NCBI RefSeq assembly: GCF_016612505.1
Contig: NZ_JAENRR010000048.1
Span: forward strand, 1 to 38,023
From: Carboxylicivirga marina
GTDB taxonomy: Bacteria; Bacteroidota; Bacteroidia; Bacteroidales; Marinilabiliaceae
DNA length: 38,023 bases
Direction: 5' to 3'
The translations under genes and the position numbers were made by a program. Below, piece by piece: positions 17,320-27,309 of this stretch. How positions within the stretch are numbered: the first letter of the stretch is position 1; each line of letters begins with the position of its first letter. A model generated the notes under the pieces. It saw nothing but the letters and a program-made list of their open reading frames with translations, ran no database searches and was not told where the DNA came from.

Positions 17320-18649
17320 GGAACACATTTACGTTACGCTGATATTTGGGTTTGGCATGCTCATAGCCATGGCCTTTATTGTTGATGCTTATTTTAAGTT
17401 TAAGCGTTCAAACACTATCAATACAAAAGTGGCCAGACAATCGGCCAAATGGAAGAAAATCAAAGATATACTTGATGAACAATTTGCTTACTACAATCAT
17501 CTACCCAATAATCTTAAAACAGATTTTATAGGTCGCACCTATCATTTTATGCAACAACGCGAATGGGTTTCATCTAGTCAGCCACGAGTAAGTTTATTGC
17601 AAAAAACCTTGATATCGGCATCAGCAACACAACTGACATTTGGACTTAAGCATGTCAGTTTTGGACGGTTTAAAACCATATTGGTTCACGAAGATGCCTA
17701 TTACAACCGCCTAACAAAGCAATACCACAGAGGAGAAGTTAACCAAGCGGGGTTAATTGTTTTATCGTGGAAACATTTTAAACAAGGCTATGCTGATGAT
17801 AAAGACAAAATAAACCTCGGCTTGCATGAGATGGCACATGCACTCGATTTAGCACTTCATTTATCAGAAGGACGACGTTACAATGTTCACAGGTTGATGG
17901 AAAAATTCAGACAATCTGCATTTGAAGAAATTATTGCATTACGCAGAAAACCTGATGCTTTCCTAAGAGCATATGGAGGAACTAATCCGCGTGAATTCTT
18001 TTCTGTTGCTGTGGAGCATTTTTTTGAGGCTGCCGATGATTTTAAATCTACCATGCCCGATTTATATTATGAACTTTGTCAGCTGCTAAATCAGGATCCA
18101 TCGAATAATATTTTTAGAGGTTTTAAATCAACACATGCCAAACTCTTTAAAAATACATTTAAAACCAGCGACCTGCGTTTATACAAACCTAAATTAGCCT
18201 TAAAACCCAATGCCAATATTCTTATTCCGGTTGCAACTTTTAGTTTCCTCTTATTTTTAGTAATTCCTATTGTTAATTCCTTCATCGGGCATTGGTCGAA
18301 TTTAAGCAAATTGATTACTGCTTCCTCCTACTTATTGGGTTTGTTATGGCTTTTAAGTAAAAAAGGAAATCAACTCATTCTATTGGAAACATACCTGATA
18401 AGTCATTCCATAATTTCGAAGAATGACTTCTGCTCTGTGCATCTAAAAAATGTTGTAGATATCAATTTCGTGTACATGCTAACGTACTACAAGACAGAAA
18501 TATCGTATTTTGAAGGTGAAGAAATAAAAACGAAAGCACTGTCATTATACTTTTCACCGGCAAGCATAAAAAAGCTGGAGCGATTATTACTCCAGCAAAG
18601 CATTAAAATTAAGCACAATAACAGATGGCTTAAACGAGAGGATTTTTAA
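17312..18649 (+). CDS. MtfA-like zinc metallopeptidase with membrane-anchored C-terminal extension
   Basis: The core resembles E. coli MtfA, a zinc aminopeptidase linked to glucose-PTS control. The catalytic motif is H172-E-M-A-H176, and E235 in VEHFFEAA stands 63 residues after H172, matching the third zinc ligand spacing of MtfA. At 445 residues it is far longer than MtfA (about 265). Extra parts are an N-terminal membrane helix (about 8-26), two further hydrophobic helices (about 298-320 and 327-345), and a roughly 95-residue soluble tail. So the peptidase is probably membrane-bound and the tail may sense or recruit. It overlaps rsmE by 8 bases. Its stop faces the Rrf2 gene stop 4 bases away, with no terminator between them. 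Confidence 0.8.
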   Translation: MNKEHIYVTLIFGFGMLIAMAFIVDAYFKFKRSNTINTKVARQSAKWKKIKDILDEQFAYYNHLPNNLKTDFIGRTYHFMQQREWVSSSQPRVSLLQKTLISASATQLTFGLKHVSFGRFKTILVHEDAYYNRLTKQYHRGEVNQAGLIVLSWKHFKQGYADDKDKINLGLHEMAHALDLALHLSEGRRYNVHRLMEKFRQSAFEEIIALRRKPDAFLRAYGGTNPREFFSVAVEHFFEAADDFKSTMPDLYYELCQLLNQDPSNNIFRGFKSTHAKLFKNTFKTSDLRLYKPKLALKPNANILIPVATFSFLLFLVIPIVNSFIGHWSNLSKLITASSYLLGLLWLLSKKGNQLILLETYLISHSIISKNDFCSVHLKNVVDINFVYMLTYYKTEISYFEGEEIKTKALSLYFSPASIKKLERLLLQQSIKIKHNNRWLKREDF

Positions 18650-18653
18650 ATGA

Positions 18654-19052
18654 CTACAAATACTCATTTAAATAATGACTCTCCATATATTCCTTAAACT
18701 CTTTGGTCATATTACGAGATAAGTCGCCTAACATACATGCTCCGATAATACACGAACGCTTATCACCCGGACATGACTGGATGGCTACCTTACCTTCAAT
18801 TGCTTCATATATCATTAATAATGATATTTCTGTTGGCTCTTGCTTTAGTATAAAACCTCCGCTTGGCCCACGGTTAGAAGCCACAAAATCCTCTTTTGCT
18901 AATCGCTGCATCACTTTAGCAACATGATGTTTAGAACTATCAATAGCTTCTGAAATTTGATTAACATTGAGTTTTGTCTCACTGCGAGCAATAAGAACCA
19001 TTGAATGTAAAGCTATTGATGCTGCTTCTGAAAGTGTAACAATTTTCGACAT
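18654..19052 (-). CDS. Rrf2-family transcriptional regulator, probably iron-sulfur
   Basis: The 132-residue protein has an N-terminal winged helix (about 1-65), including the family's ISEAIDSSKHHVAKVMQRL recognition region and the RGPSGGF wing. Three cysteines at C94, C101 and C106 (SCPGDKRSCIIGACML) stand where Rrf2 members such as IscR and NsrR bind an iron-sulfur cluster, so it probably senses redox, nitric oxide or cluster supply. The Cys spacing (6 and 4 residues between) differs from IscR (5 and 5), and the closest subgroup cannot be set by eye. It is transcribed alone and convergently to the MtfA-like gene. Its regulon is not visible here. Confidence 0.85.
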   Translation of the reverse strand: MSKIVTLSEAASIALHSMVLIARSETKLNVNQISEAIDSSKHHVAKVMQRLAKEDFVASNRGPSGGFILKQEPTEISLLMIYEAIEGKVAIQSCPGDKRSCIIGACMLGDLSRNMTKEFKEYMESHYLNEYL

Positions 19053-19104
19053 GATTGAACTAAAAAGGAAATTAAATACTCAAATATCTCTTTGTGCAAA
19101 AATA

Positions 19105-19138
19105 TATAAAAAACCCGTAACTAATCGCGTTACGGGTT
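19105..19138 (-). terminator. Terminator of the pyrophosphate phosphofructokinase gene
   Basis: Perfect 10-base arms AACCCGTAAC (19112-19121) and GTTACGGGTT (19129-19138) enclose a 7-base loop. The A-rich stretch at 19106-19113 is the T-run on the minus strand. It lies 17 bases past the stop codon. Confidence 0.9.
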
Positions 19139-19155
19139 ATTATCTGAAAAGTTAC

Positions 19156-20802
19156 TTATTCTTGCTCGTATTTCAATGTTTTAGTGGTGATATCACAAAC
19201 TTCTGATGGTCCAAAGTACTGAATAGGACCTGGGTAAACATAGTTTGTATTGATAGCCCACTCTTCACGGCTTTCTACTAACTTTTTAAATGGCGCGCCA
19301 TTTAACTGAACCAATGCTTTCTGAATTACAGGCTTCATCTCACCATGACGCTTTTCCATATTCATCATCATGGTAACAGGTACACCACCAGCAATCCACT
19401 CAGTAGATGGAGCAGTTAAGTTACGCACAGAAGCCATGTAACCAGTTTTGCCTTCTCCAATTAACATTGAAGCTGTGTTACCTAACGAGTAACAGTAATC
19501 AGCATCGAAATTAGATGGAGCAGCACAACGTCCTTCATAACCAAAGAAGTGTGGCTGGCCTTTGAATTTACCTTTAAACTCACCTGCTTTCTTCATCTTC
19601 TTCAACTTGGCTTTCACCATATCAATTAACATCTTTTCCGTTTCAATTAACGAAACCTGCACGTTACCATGCGGATCACGGTCAAGCATTAACTGGTTGG
19701 CAATTGAATTTGGTAAAGATGTGAATACAGAACGTGATTCGTCTGAAATGCGCTCAGCTACAAATTCACGTTTTTCTTTATTTCCTTCTAAAGCGTTCAC
19801 TTCAGCTTCGTTATGCGCTAAGAAATCATTCAATTCAGCAATTAACTTCTTCATTGCAGGAATAAATTCCACTAAGCCTTCCGGAATAAGAACAGTACCA
19901 AAATTATCGCCATTTTCAGCTCGCTTAGCAACAATATTAGCAATGTAGCTTACAACATCATCTAATGTTTGCTGTTTAGCTTCAACTTCTTCTGATACAA
20001 TTGTAATATTTGGTTGAGTTTGCAATGCACACTCTAATCCAATATGAGAAGCCGAACGCCCCATTAATTTAATGAAGTGCCAGTATTTTTTAGCTGAATT
20101 AGCATCGCGTTGAATGTTACCAATTAACTCACTGTATACTTTACAAGCTGTGTCAAAACCAAATGATGTTTCAATCATTTCGTTCTTAAGGTCGCCATCA
20201 ATGGTTTTTGGAACACCAATAACCTGTACACCAGCATCTTTAGCTTTATAATACTCAGCCAATACACAAGCATTGGTATTTGAATCATCACCACCAATAA
20301 TTACAATCGCTGAAATATTTAGTTCTTTACAGTTCACAAGTGCCTGCTCAAACTGTTCTTCTTCTTCTAATTTGGTACGACCTGAACCGATAATATCGAA
20401 ACCACCTGTATTTCGGTAGTGATCAACAATGTCAGCAGTCAACTCAATATATTGGTTATCAACCAATCCACCAGGACCACCTAAAAAACCATATAATTTG
20501 CTGTCTTTGTTTAATTTCTTTAATCCATCATAGATTCCAGAAATCACATTATGTCCTCCTGGTGCCTGACCACCTGAAAGAATAACGCCAACATTCTTAG
20601 CCTCATTTGCTTTCGCCTCACCCGGTTCAAATGATAAAACAGGCATTCCATAGGTATTCGGGAATATCTTATTAATATCAGCCTGATCAGCTACAGACTC
20701 AGTTGCTTTTCCTTCTACTATTTTAACACCACCTTGTAAAGATGATGGTACTTTAGGCACATAGCTTTCGCGTGCAATCTGAAGTGGACTTTTAATCATC
20801 AT
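19156..20802 (-). CDS. pfp: Pyrophosphate-fructose-6-phosphate 1-phosphotransferase (long form)
   Basis: The enzyme reversibly phosphorylates fructose 6-phosphate using pyrophosphate, in glycolysis or gluconeogenesis. I start at ATG 20802 (MMIKSP); an open frame continues to 20922 but its residues look non-coding. The 548 residues match the long PFP class of about 550. Visible motifs are GGQAPGGHN (77-85), GGDDSNTN (170-177), PKTIDGD (198-204), and an MGR motif in [10 protein letters not shown]173 in GGDD and K199 in PKTIDGD are the two residues that, by family knowledge, block ATP and favour pyrophosphate. A terminator follows. The gene is divergent from the second phosphofructokinase across 320 bases. 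Confidence 0.93.
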   Translation of the reverse strand: MMIKSPLQIARESYVPKVPSSLQGGVKIVEGKATESVADQADINKIFPNTYGMPVLSFEPGEAKANEAKNVGVILSGGQAPGGHNVISGIYDGLKKLNKDSKLYGFLGGPGGLVDNQYIELTADIVDHYRNTGGFDIIGSGRTKLEEEEQFEQALVNCKELNISAIVIIGGDDSNTNACVLAEYYKAKDAGVQVIGVPKTIDGDLKNEMIETSFGFDTACKVYSELIGNIQRDANSAKKYWHFIKLMGRSASHIGLECALQTQPNITIVSEEVEAKQQTLDDVVSYIANIVAKRAENGDNFGTVLIPEGLVEFIPAMKKLIAELNDFLAHNEAEVNALEGNKEKREFVAERISDESRSVFTSLPNSIANQLMLDRDPHGNVQVSLIETEKMLIDMVKAKLKKMKKAGEFKGKFKGQPHFFGYEGRCAAPSNFDADYCYSLGNTASMLIGEGKTGYMASVRNLTAPSTEWIAGGVPVTMMMNMEKRHGEMKPVIQKALVQLNGAPFKKLVESREEWAINTNYVYPGPIQYFGPSEVCDITTKTLKYEQE

Positions 20803-21122
20803 ACTGTTTTGTATTGTTTTTTTTATTTGGAATCTATTCAAATGTGTTTTACAACACGTTTTTCTTAATTTCATGCAAATTTGCTCATATTTTTTCAATT
20901 CAGGAAGTCTCAATATTAACAATTTACAATCTTTAACTTATTTAGAGTGAATTTGATTAAAGTAGCACTATAAAAACAACTTTTATTTACATTTCATCAG
21001 CGAATATGTTACTTTCTTATTATTTCTGTCTTTTATCAGTTTTTAAGGCTTTAATATTGATTTGCAATTTTTTAGGCAATAACTTGTAGTATCTATATTA
21101 AAAACCAAAATCATTTTTCGAT
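20803..21122. promoter_or_regulatory. Divergent promoter region of the two phosphofructokinase genes
   Basis: This 320-base AT-rich gap must hold the start signals of both genes. I found no exact TAnnTTTG box with a correctly spaced TTG for either gene, and no convincing dyad. The part from 20803 to 20922 is an open minus-strand extension of pfp that I regard as non-coding. Confidence 0.4.
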
Positions 21123-22340
21123 ATGATACTTAAGAGTCACACATCAAAAACAATTGCCATTCTAACCGGAGGTGGAGATGTACCAGGATTAAATCCTGCC
21201 ATAAGAGCTATAACCATACGAGCCACACGAGAAGGCTATAAAGTAATTGGTATTAAAAATGGCTGGAAAGGAGTGATTTCCATTAACCCACTATACCCCT
21301 TGGAAGAACAACCATACTGCATGCTTCTGGATGACCATATTGTTAATCGCCTGGGGCGTACCGGCGGTACCTTCCTACATTCGAGCAGAACCAAAGCAGA
21401 TAAAGTACATCTTAGCGAAGTGCCTGACCATTTAAAAGCCACATACAAAGATGAATTTAATGATTTAACACAAGAAGCAGTTACTAACCTTAAGCACATA
21501 GGTATTGATTACCTCATTCCAATAGGCGGTGACGATACACTTAGTTATGCTGTTCGCCTCCACCACGAGGGAGTAAAAACAATAGGCATACCCAAGACGA
21601 TGGATGGCGATGTACCTGGAACAGAATATTGCATTGGTTTTAGCACCTGTGTAACACGTACAATTGAGTTAACGCATGCTTTACGAACATGTGCAGGTTC
21701 GCACGAGCGCTTTCTTGTACTAGAGGTATTTGGACGTAACGCAGGTTTTTCGGCCCTTTTACCAACGGTAGGCGGTGCTGCTGATCGTTGTGTTATACCT
21801 GAGCATGAGATTAATATTGAGCAACTAACTGCTTTAATGGTTGAAGATAGGAATAACAATCCAAGTAAGTATTCCGTTGTATTAGTGTCCGAAGGAGCTA
21901 GTTACGAGGGCGGTAACATCTCGTATACAAGTCATGAAACAGATGCATTTGGGCACAAAAAACTCGGAGGAATTGGTGAAGACATTGGCCAACAACTCAA
22001 ACGTATTTCTTCGAAATTTAATGATGGAAAAACCATAAATGTGATTAATCAAAAGCTGGGATATCTCGTTCGTTCAGGTGAGCCAGATGCACTCGATTCA
22101 ATAGTACCTACAGCTTATGCAAATTTGGCAATGGACTTAATCACACAAGGAAATTCAGGCCAAATGGTGTGTATTAATGATGGAAAATACAATCACATTT
22201 CCATTGAAACCGTCAAAAAAGACGATAAAGGAGAAAGTACTAAAAAGGTAAATATTAGTAAGTTTTATGACACCAACAGGTATCGGCCTATTTATTCAAA
22301 TATCATTGGTGACCCTATGTTAATATTAACTCGTGAATAA
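21123..22340 (+). CDS. 6-phosphofructokinase, pyrophosphate-type residues
   Basis: The 405-residue protein belongs to the group A phosphofructokinases. Motifs are LTGGGDVPGLN (14-24), RTGGT (79-83), GGDDTLS (135-141), PKTMDGD (157-163) and EVFGRNAG. The length and the VPGTEYCIGFSTCV segment resemble the clade III ATP/PPi-PFK group rather than E. coli PfkA (320). D138 in GGDD and K158 in PKTMDGD stand where E. coli PfkA has two glycines (G104 and G124), and family knowledge ties this pair to pyrophosphate use. Automatic annotation would probably call it ATP-dependent. It is divergent from pfp. The phosphofructokinase call is firm; the donor is a prediction. Confidence 0.88.
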   Translation: MILKSHTSKTIAILTGGGDVPGLNPAIRAITIRATREGYKVIGIKNGWKGVISINPLYPLEEQPYCMLLDDHIVNRLGRTGGTFLHSSRTKADKVHLSEVPDHLKATYKDEFNDLTQEAVTNLKHIGIDYLIPIGGDDTLSYAVRLHHEGVKTIGIPKTMDGDVPGTEYCIGFSTCVTRTIELTHALRTCAGSHERFLVLEVFGRNAGFSALLPTVGGAADRCVIPEHEINIEQLTALMVEDRNNNPSKYSVVLVSEGASYEGGNISYTSHETDAFGHKKLGGIGEDIGQQLKRISSKFNDGKTINVINQKLGYLVRSGEPDALDSIVPTAYANLAMDLITQGNSGQMVCINDGKYNHISIETVKKDDKGESTKKVNISKFYDTNRYRPIYSNIIGDPMLILTRE

Positions 22341-22409
22341 AACATCTATTTAGTAATAGAAATTGATACCCTTTAACGTTCAATAACCTTTTCGGATGGC
22401 AATAATTAC

Positions 22410-22417
22410 TATATTTG
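22410..22417 (+). promoter_or_regulatory. -7 box of the glycosyltransferase gene
   Basis: TATATTTG matches TAnnTTTG exactly, 18 bases before the ATG at 22436. The upstream element is weak (TTTTCG at 22389-22394), so the promoter is plausible but not certain. Confidence 0.4.
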
Positions 22418-22435
22418 GTGGCATAAAACGCGCAC

Positions 22436-23431
22436 ATGCAATTTTCAGTAATAATCCCTATTTATAACAGACCAGATGAAATCGTTGAGTTATTAGAGTC
22501 CTTAACTCTGCAATCTGCTAAATCTGCATTTGAAGTAATTATTATTGAAGATGGTTCAGCATTTCCTTGCAAAGAGGTTATTGAGCCATATTTCAATCAA
22601 TTGAATCTGCATTATTATACACAAGAAAACAAAGGACCTGGCCCTGCGCGTAATCACGGGGCAAGCAAAGCCATAGGTGAATACCTTATATTTTTCGATA
22701 GCGACTGCATCATTCCGTCTAACTACTTCAACCACATAATTGAGCATTTAGATATTCAACCACTAGAATGTTTTGGAGGACCAGATGAGTCACATCCTTT
22801 TTTTACGCCTATTCAAAAAGCTATAAGTTACTCGATGACATCGCCAGTAACAACCGGAGGTATTCGTGGTGGCAGCCGAAAAATGGATAAATTCTACCCG
22901 AGAAGCTTTAATCTCGGCATTAAAAAGGAAATATTTGAATCCATTAGTGGATTTGCCGATATGCGCTTTGGTGAGGACTTAGATTTAAGTATGCGCACCA
23001 TGGATAAGGGGTACTCAGTAGGCCTTATTAAGGAAGCCTATGTGTACCACAAACGACGTACTCATTTTAAAGCGTTCTTTAAACAGGTCTTCAATTCAGG
23101 TATAGCACGTATTGATCTGTCATTGTTGCATCCCGGCACATTAAAGCCTGTCCACCTTTTACCTTCTGCCTTTACAATTGGTTACCCGTTATTGTTGATA
23201 ATGACTATATGGCTTTCGTCATGGTTTTTAATACCATTCTTGCTATTTCCAGCCATTATTTTCACCGATGCATTCGTAAGAACAAAAAGTTTCTACGTCG
23301 CGCTTTTAAGCACCTGGGCCTCATTAACTCAATTAACTGGATATGGCACAGGTTTCCTTAAAGCATTTTGGGTGCGCATTGTCAAAAAGAAAGGCGCGTT
23401 TCATAACTTCGCTAAGTCATTTTACGACTAG
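22436..23431 (+). CDS. Family 2 glycosyltransferase, membrane-associated
   Basis: The 331-residue enzyme has a GT-A fold of family GT2 (about 1-220): SVIIPIYNRPDEI at the start, IIEDGS for the nucleotide site, GPGPARNHGA, the metal-binding DSD in IFFDSDC, and FGEDLDLSMR near the acceptor base. Two or three hydrophobic helices (about 240-310) anchor the C-terminus to the inner membrane, ending in a basic tail. It would transfer a sugar from a nucleotide or lipid donor, perhaps for surface polysaccharide or glycolipid. No other polysaccharide gene is nearby, so the substrate is open. Its last 4 bases overlap the convergent small gene. Confidence 0.88.
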   Translation: MQFSVIIPIYNRPDEIVELLESLTLQSAKSAFEVIIIEDGSAFPCKEVIEPYFNQLNLHYYTQENKGPGPARNHGASKAIGEYLIFFDSDCIIPSNYFNHIIEHLDIQPLECFGGPDESHPFFTPIQKAISYSMTSPVTTGGIRGGSRKMDKFYPRSFNLGIKKEIFESISGFADMRFGEDLDLSMRTMDKGYSVGLIKEAYVYHKRRTHFKAFFKQVFNSGIARIDLSLLHPGTLKPVHLLPSAFTIGYPLLLIMTIWLSSWFLIPFLLFPAIIFTDAFVRTKSFYVALLSTWASLTQLTGYGTGFLKAFWVRIVKKKGAFHNFAKSFYD

Positions 23432-23634
23432 TTCATTATTACTTCGCTTTCTTTTCCTAAAACAACAACCGGTTCATAAGCACGGGCAAATGCTTTAATT
23501 TTGGTAAGTATAAAGGCACGCGGCATTACTTTGCTATCGGCAAACAATGCATCTGGCATCTTTTCAAAGACTGATAACCAATAATTTGCGTCCTCTTCCT
23601 CTGCTAAATAATCGTGAGTAGATGTATTGCTCAT
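23428..23634 (-). CDS. Small acidic protein downstream of the ECF sigma factor
   Basis: I do not recognise a family. The ATG at 23634 gives 68 residues; a TTG at 23649 would add five. The sequence is soluble with no membrane segment or signal peptide: an acidic start (DYLAEEEDANYW), a helix SVFEKMPDALFADSK, and a basic-hydrophobic helix FILTKIKAFARAYEPVV. It begins 61 bases after the sigma factor stop on the same strand, so it is probably co-transcribed. That position is where an anti-sigma factor often sits, but nothing here shows the membrane helix or zinc motif of known ones. It could be a small sigma-binding partner; that is inference. Confidence 0.55.
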   Translation of the reverse strand: MSNTSTHDYLAEEEDANYWLSVFEKMPDALFADSKVMPRAFILTKIKAFARAYEPVVVLGKESEVIMN

Positions 23635-23695
23635 AGGCACTTGTTTCAAGTTATATAAAATAACTAACGCAGTGCTTGAGCAATTATTATATCCT

Positions 23696-24289
23696 TTACG
23701 ACAATGTCAACGAAATATTCCGCTCTTCAGCCAATCGACGTAAATTCATCAATGCATAACGCATGCGCCCCAGAGCTGTATTGATACTTACATTTGTTTC
23801 TTCTGCGATTTCTTTAAAGCTTAAATCACGATAATGACGCATAACCACAACCTCTCGCTGGTTATCAGGCAATAACTTCACCAATTGACCTACTTCATTT
23901 AAAACCTGCTCGGCAACCATTTGCTCTTCAATAGACTTGTCAGAAAACTTCGTAGAATTAAACAAATCATATTCGTAGTTATCGTTTGAGATAACCGACT
24001 GGTTTTTTTGCTTTCGATAATAATCGATAATCAGATTGTGTGCGATACGCATTACCCACGAAGAAAACTTTCCATTATCAGAGTAACGACCATTCTTTAA
24101 AGTCCTGATTACACGTATAAAAGCCTCCTGAAAAATATCTTCAGCTAACTCTTGTTGCTTAACACACATTACAATGTAAGAGAAAATCTTTGCCTTGTGA
24201 CGTTCAATCAGTACATCAATTGAACCACGATCACCTGCAACAAAATCCTTCACGAGTTTCTCATCAGAAAGCACTAATTGCTTTTCCAT
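23696..24289 (-). CDS. ECF-type RNA polymerase sigma factor
   Basis: The 197-residue sigma-70 family protein has region 2 (about 25-95, with EDIFQEAFIRVIRTL and FSSWVMRIAHNLIIDYYRK) for -10 recognition and core binding, and region 4 (about 130-185, with LPDNQREVVVMRHYRDLSF and IAEETNVSINTALGRMR) for -35 recognition. Regions 1 and 3 are absent, as usual for the group. It directs RNA polymerase to a set of stress or envelope promoters. No FecR-like anti-sigma or SusC/SusD pair lies nearby, so it is not a polysaccharide-utilisation sigma of the usual kind. A 68-residue protein of unknown family follows on the same strand. Confidence 0.92.
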   Translation of the reverse strand: MEKQLVLSDEKLVKDFVAGDRGSIDVLIERHKAKIFSYIVMCVKQQELAEDIFQEAFIRVIRTLKNGRYSDNGKFSSWVMRIAHNLIIDYYRKQKNQSVISNDNYEYDLFNSTKFSDKSIEEQMVAEQVLNEVGQLVKLLPDNQREVVVMRHYRDLSFKEIAEETNVSINTALGRMRYALMNLRRLAEERNISLTLS

Positions 24290-24436
24290 ACTATTTCATT
24301 TTAAACATCTCGTAAAGTTGCTTCTATAGGCACATGATTTTAATAGGAATGAATATTTGATTGTTTTCGCATGTAAAAAAAGTAAAAAATTGTTTAAAAA
24401 CCAAATCCATGTAAATTTCAACTAAGTGATCTGTTT

Positions 24437-24472
24437 TTTGTTTCTATACTAAATGGCGGATGCCTATCTTTG
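24437..24472 (+). promoter_or_regulatory. Promoter of uvrA
   Basis: TATCTTTG (24465-24472) is an exact TAnnTTTG box 26 bases before the start codon. TTTG at 24437-24440 stands 24 bases upstream, a little farther than the usual spacing. Confidence 0.45.
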
Positions 24473-24498
24473 TTTGCACTTAATTTCAATACCAAATA

Positions 24499-27309
24499 AT
24501 GCAGGAGAAAGCGATAACAGTTAAAGGCGCAAGAGTTCATAACCTTAAGAATATTGATGTAAAAATTCCTCGTAACCAATTTGTTGTTATTACGGGCGTT
24601 TCAGGTAGTGGTAAATCATCATTAGCCTTTGATACTCTGTATGCCGAAGGCCAGCGAAGGTATGTTGAAAGTCTGAGTTCATATGCACGTCAGTTTTTGG
24701 GTAGATTGGATAAACCAGATGTTGATTTCATAAAAGGTATTCCTCCTGCCATTGCGATTGAACAAAAGGTAAATACACGAAACCCACGTTCAACAGTAGG
24801 AACTAGCACCGAGGTTTATGATTACCTAAAACTATTGTTTGCTCGAATTGGCACAACGATATCACCTGTAAGTGGTAATGAAGTAAAAAGACATCATACC
24901 AGCGATGTAGTTGATTTTGTTAGTGAACTAGATGAAGGAACAAAATTAGCTGTTTTATCTCCGATTATCTCAGGTGATACCAGAGGTTGCCAACAGCAAT
25001 TAGAGATACTTCTAAAGCAGGGGTTTAGCCGAGTTGAAATCAAGAACAGTTTCCAACGAATTGAAGATATACTTGCTGATAATTCTATTTTGAATAATGC
25101 CTGTGGTGAACTCAACTTAGTGATTGATAGGCTGGCTGCATCCACCGATAATGATACGCTAAGCAGACTTGCTGATTCTGTTCAAACAGCATTCTACGAA
25201 GGAAAGGGTGAATGCCTTATAAAGGTATATGACTCTAAATCAACCAGCAGCCATACATTCTCTAACAAATTTGAACTAGACGGCATTGAATTTGAGTTAC
25301 CAACAGAACATATGTTCACCTTCAACAATCCGGTTGGAGCCTGTCCCGAGTGCGAAGGCTTTGGAAATGTCATTGGTATTGATGAAGACCTAGTGATTCC
25401 CAATAAAAGTTTATCTGTTTTTGAAGATGCAATCGCCTGTTGGAAAGGTGATAAAATGAAAGCGTGGAAAGAACAATTAATCAGAAGTGCTCACCACTTT
25501 GATTTTCCGGTACATAGCCCCTACTTTGAATTAGAACAGGAACAGAGGGATATATTATGGACCGGTAATCGACACTTTAAAGGTCTCAATGCATTTTTTA
25601 AGCACGTTGAAGAGAAGCAATACAAAATTCAATTTCGTGTGATGTTGTCACGTTATCGGGGCAAAACTATTTGTCCGTCATGCAATGGCACACGACTTAA
25701 AAAAGAAGCATCCTGGGTTAAAGTTGATAATAAGAGCATACACGAACTTGTGGTTACGCCGGTGGACAAGCTACTCGCATTCTTCGACCAATTATCACTT
25801 AAGCCTCATGAAGCAGATGTATCAAAACGAATACTTCACGAAATAAAGACTCGTTTATTGTTCCTTAATAATGTAGGCTTAGGTTACTTAACTCTCAACA
25901 GGCTTTCATCAACACTTTCGGGTGGCGAAAGTCAACGAATTAATTTAGCAACCAGCCTAGGAAGCAGCCTTGTTGGTTCACTTTATATACTCGATGAACC
26001 CAGTATTGGGCTTCACTCACGCGATACAGAGCTTTTAGTAAACGTGCTTAAAAACCTTCAAAAAGTAGGTAACACTGTAATTGTGGTAGAGCATGATGAA
26101 GACATCATACGCTCAGCTGATACCATAATTGACATAGGCCCGTTGGCCGGACGATTGGGGGGTGAACTGGTCTTCCAAGGCGATATCAAACAACTCGAAA
26201 CTTCTGAAAGTAGCCTGACAACCAAATACCTTAATGGCACGGAAAGTATAGAAGTACCAGATTCCCGACGACCTTTTAATGATTTTATTGAAATAACCGG
26301 AGCCTGTGAAAACAACCTTAAAAATCTCACCACCAAATTCCCATTAAATGTGATTACTGCAATTACAGGTGTTTCCGGAAGTGGTAAATCGTCATTGGTA
26401 AAGAAAATTTTATACCCGGCAATAAAAAAACATCTGGGAGGATATGCAGATAAAACTGGCTCTTTTGACTTAATTCAAGGCTCCATCAACAAATTAACCG
26501 AAGTGGAGTTTGTTGACCAAAATCCAATTGGTAAAAGCTCACGATCAAACCCAGCTACCTACTTAAAGGCTTACGATGAAATACGAAAGTTAATGGCCGA
26601 CCAGCAAGCCGCGAAAAACAATGGCTTCAAACCTTCTCATTTTTCCTTTAACATAGATGGTGGTCGATGTGAGGAATGCCAAGGTGAAGGAACCATAAAA
26701 GTTGAAATGCAGTTTATGGCTGACATTGTTCTTGAATGCGAAAACTGCAAAGGTAAACGCTTTAAAGATGATGTGCTAGAAGTGAAATACAATGGAAAAA
26801 ATGTTCATGACATACTTGAAATGACCATTAATGAAGCGATCAATTTTTTCGGCGAAAGCACTAAGTCAACTGAAAAACGAATTATCAAACGCCTGAAACC
26901 ATTACAAGATGTTGGACTTGGCTATATCAAACTTGGGCAATCATCAAGTACCTTAAGTGGTGGTGAAAGTCAGCGGGTTAAATTAGCATTTTTCCTTGCT
27001 AATGAAAGAAGTCAACCAACCATGTTCATTTTTGATGAGCCAACAACCGGCCTTCACTTTCATGATATTAAAAAACTTTTAGATGCCTTTTCGGCACTTA
27101 TAAAAAATGGGCACACATTAATTATTGTAGAACACAACATGGATGTGATCAAATCGGCCGATTGGGTGATTGACCTCGGACCGGAAGGTGGTAACGAAGG
27201 TGGACATTTAGTTTTTGAAGGAACTCCTGATGATTTAATTCACTGTAAAGAGTCACACACAGGTAAGTATCTGTTACCATACATAACAAAAAAGAGCTCT
27301 AAAAAATAG
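24499..27309 (+). CDS. uvrA: UvrABC excinuclease subunit A
   Basis: UvrA finds bulky DNA lesions and loads UvrB in nucleotide excision repair. The 936-residue protein has two ABC ATPase halves: Walker [10 protein letters not shown] (33-41) and a second copy GVSGSGKSS in the C-terminal half, and signatures [12 protein letters not shown] and [12 protein letters not shown]. The C-terminal zinc finger is intact (CEEC ... CENC around [11 protein letters not shown]). In the N-terminal zinc module only the second pair is present (C282 and C285, ACPECEGFG); the usual first CxxC, about 20-30 residues earlier, is replaced by [13 protein letters not shown] believe this variant is common in Bacteroidota UvrA, but could not check. 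Length and the remaining motifs are normal. Confidence 0.95.
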   Translation: MQEKAITVKGARVHNLKNIDVKIPRNQFVVITGVSGSGKSSLAFDTLYAEGQRRYVESLSSYARQFLGRLDKPDVDFIKGIPPAIAIEQKVNTRNPRSTVGTSTEVYDYLKLLFARIGTTISPVSGNEVKRHHTSDVVDFVSELDEGTKLAVLSPIISGDTRGCQQQLEILLKQGFSRVEIKNSFQRIEDILADNSILNNACGELNLVIDRLAASTDNDTLSRLADSVQTAFYEGKGECLIKVYDSKSTSSHTFSNKFELDGIEFELPTEHMFTFNNPVGACPECEGFGNVIGIDEDLVIPNKSLSVFEDAIACWKGDKMKAWKEQLIRSAHHFDFPVHSPYFELEQEQRDILWTGNRHFKGLNAFFKHVEEKQYKIQFRVMLSRYRGKTICPSCNGTRLKKEASWVKVDNKSIHELVVTPVDKLLAFFDQLSLKPHEADVSKRILHEIKTRLLFLNNVGLGYLTLNRLSSTLSGGESQRINLATSLGSSLVGSLYILDEPSIGLHSRDTELLVNVLKNLQKVGNTVIVVEHDEDIIRSADTIIDIGPLAGRLGGELVFQGDIKQLETSESSLTTKYLNGTESIEVPDSRRPFNDFIEITGACENNLKNLTTKFPLNVITAITGVSGSGKSSLVKKILYPAIKKHLGGYADKTGSFDLIQGSINKLTEVEFVDQNPIGKSSRSNPATYLKAYDEIRKLMADQQAAKNNGFKPSHFSFNIDGGRCEECQGEGTIKVEMQFMADIVLECENCKGKRFKDDVLEVKYNGKNVHDILEMTINEAINFFGESTKSTEKRIIKRLKPLQDVGLGYIKLGQSSSTLSGGESQRVKLAFFLANERSQPTMFIFDEPTTGLHFHDIKKLLDAFSALIKNGHTLIIVEHNMDVIKSADWVIDLGPEGGNEGGHLVFEGTPDDLIHCKESHTGKYLLPYITKKSSKK

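Noticed and set aside
20803-20922. N-terminal extension of the pyrophosphate phosphofructokinase
   Set aside because: The extra 40 residues are Lys/Leu-rich and unlike the family; ATG 20802 gives the normal length.
26058-26336. Minus-strand ORF inside uvrA
   Set aside because: It is antisense to the conserved part of uvrA that includes the valine-rich Walker B strand, with no family mark.
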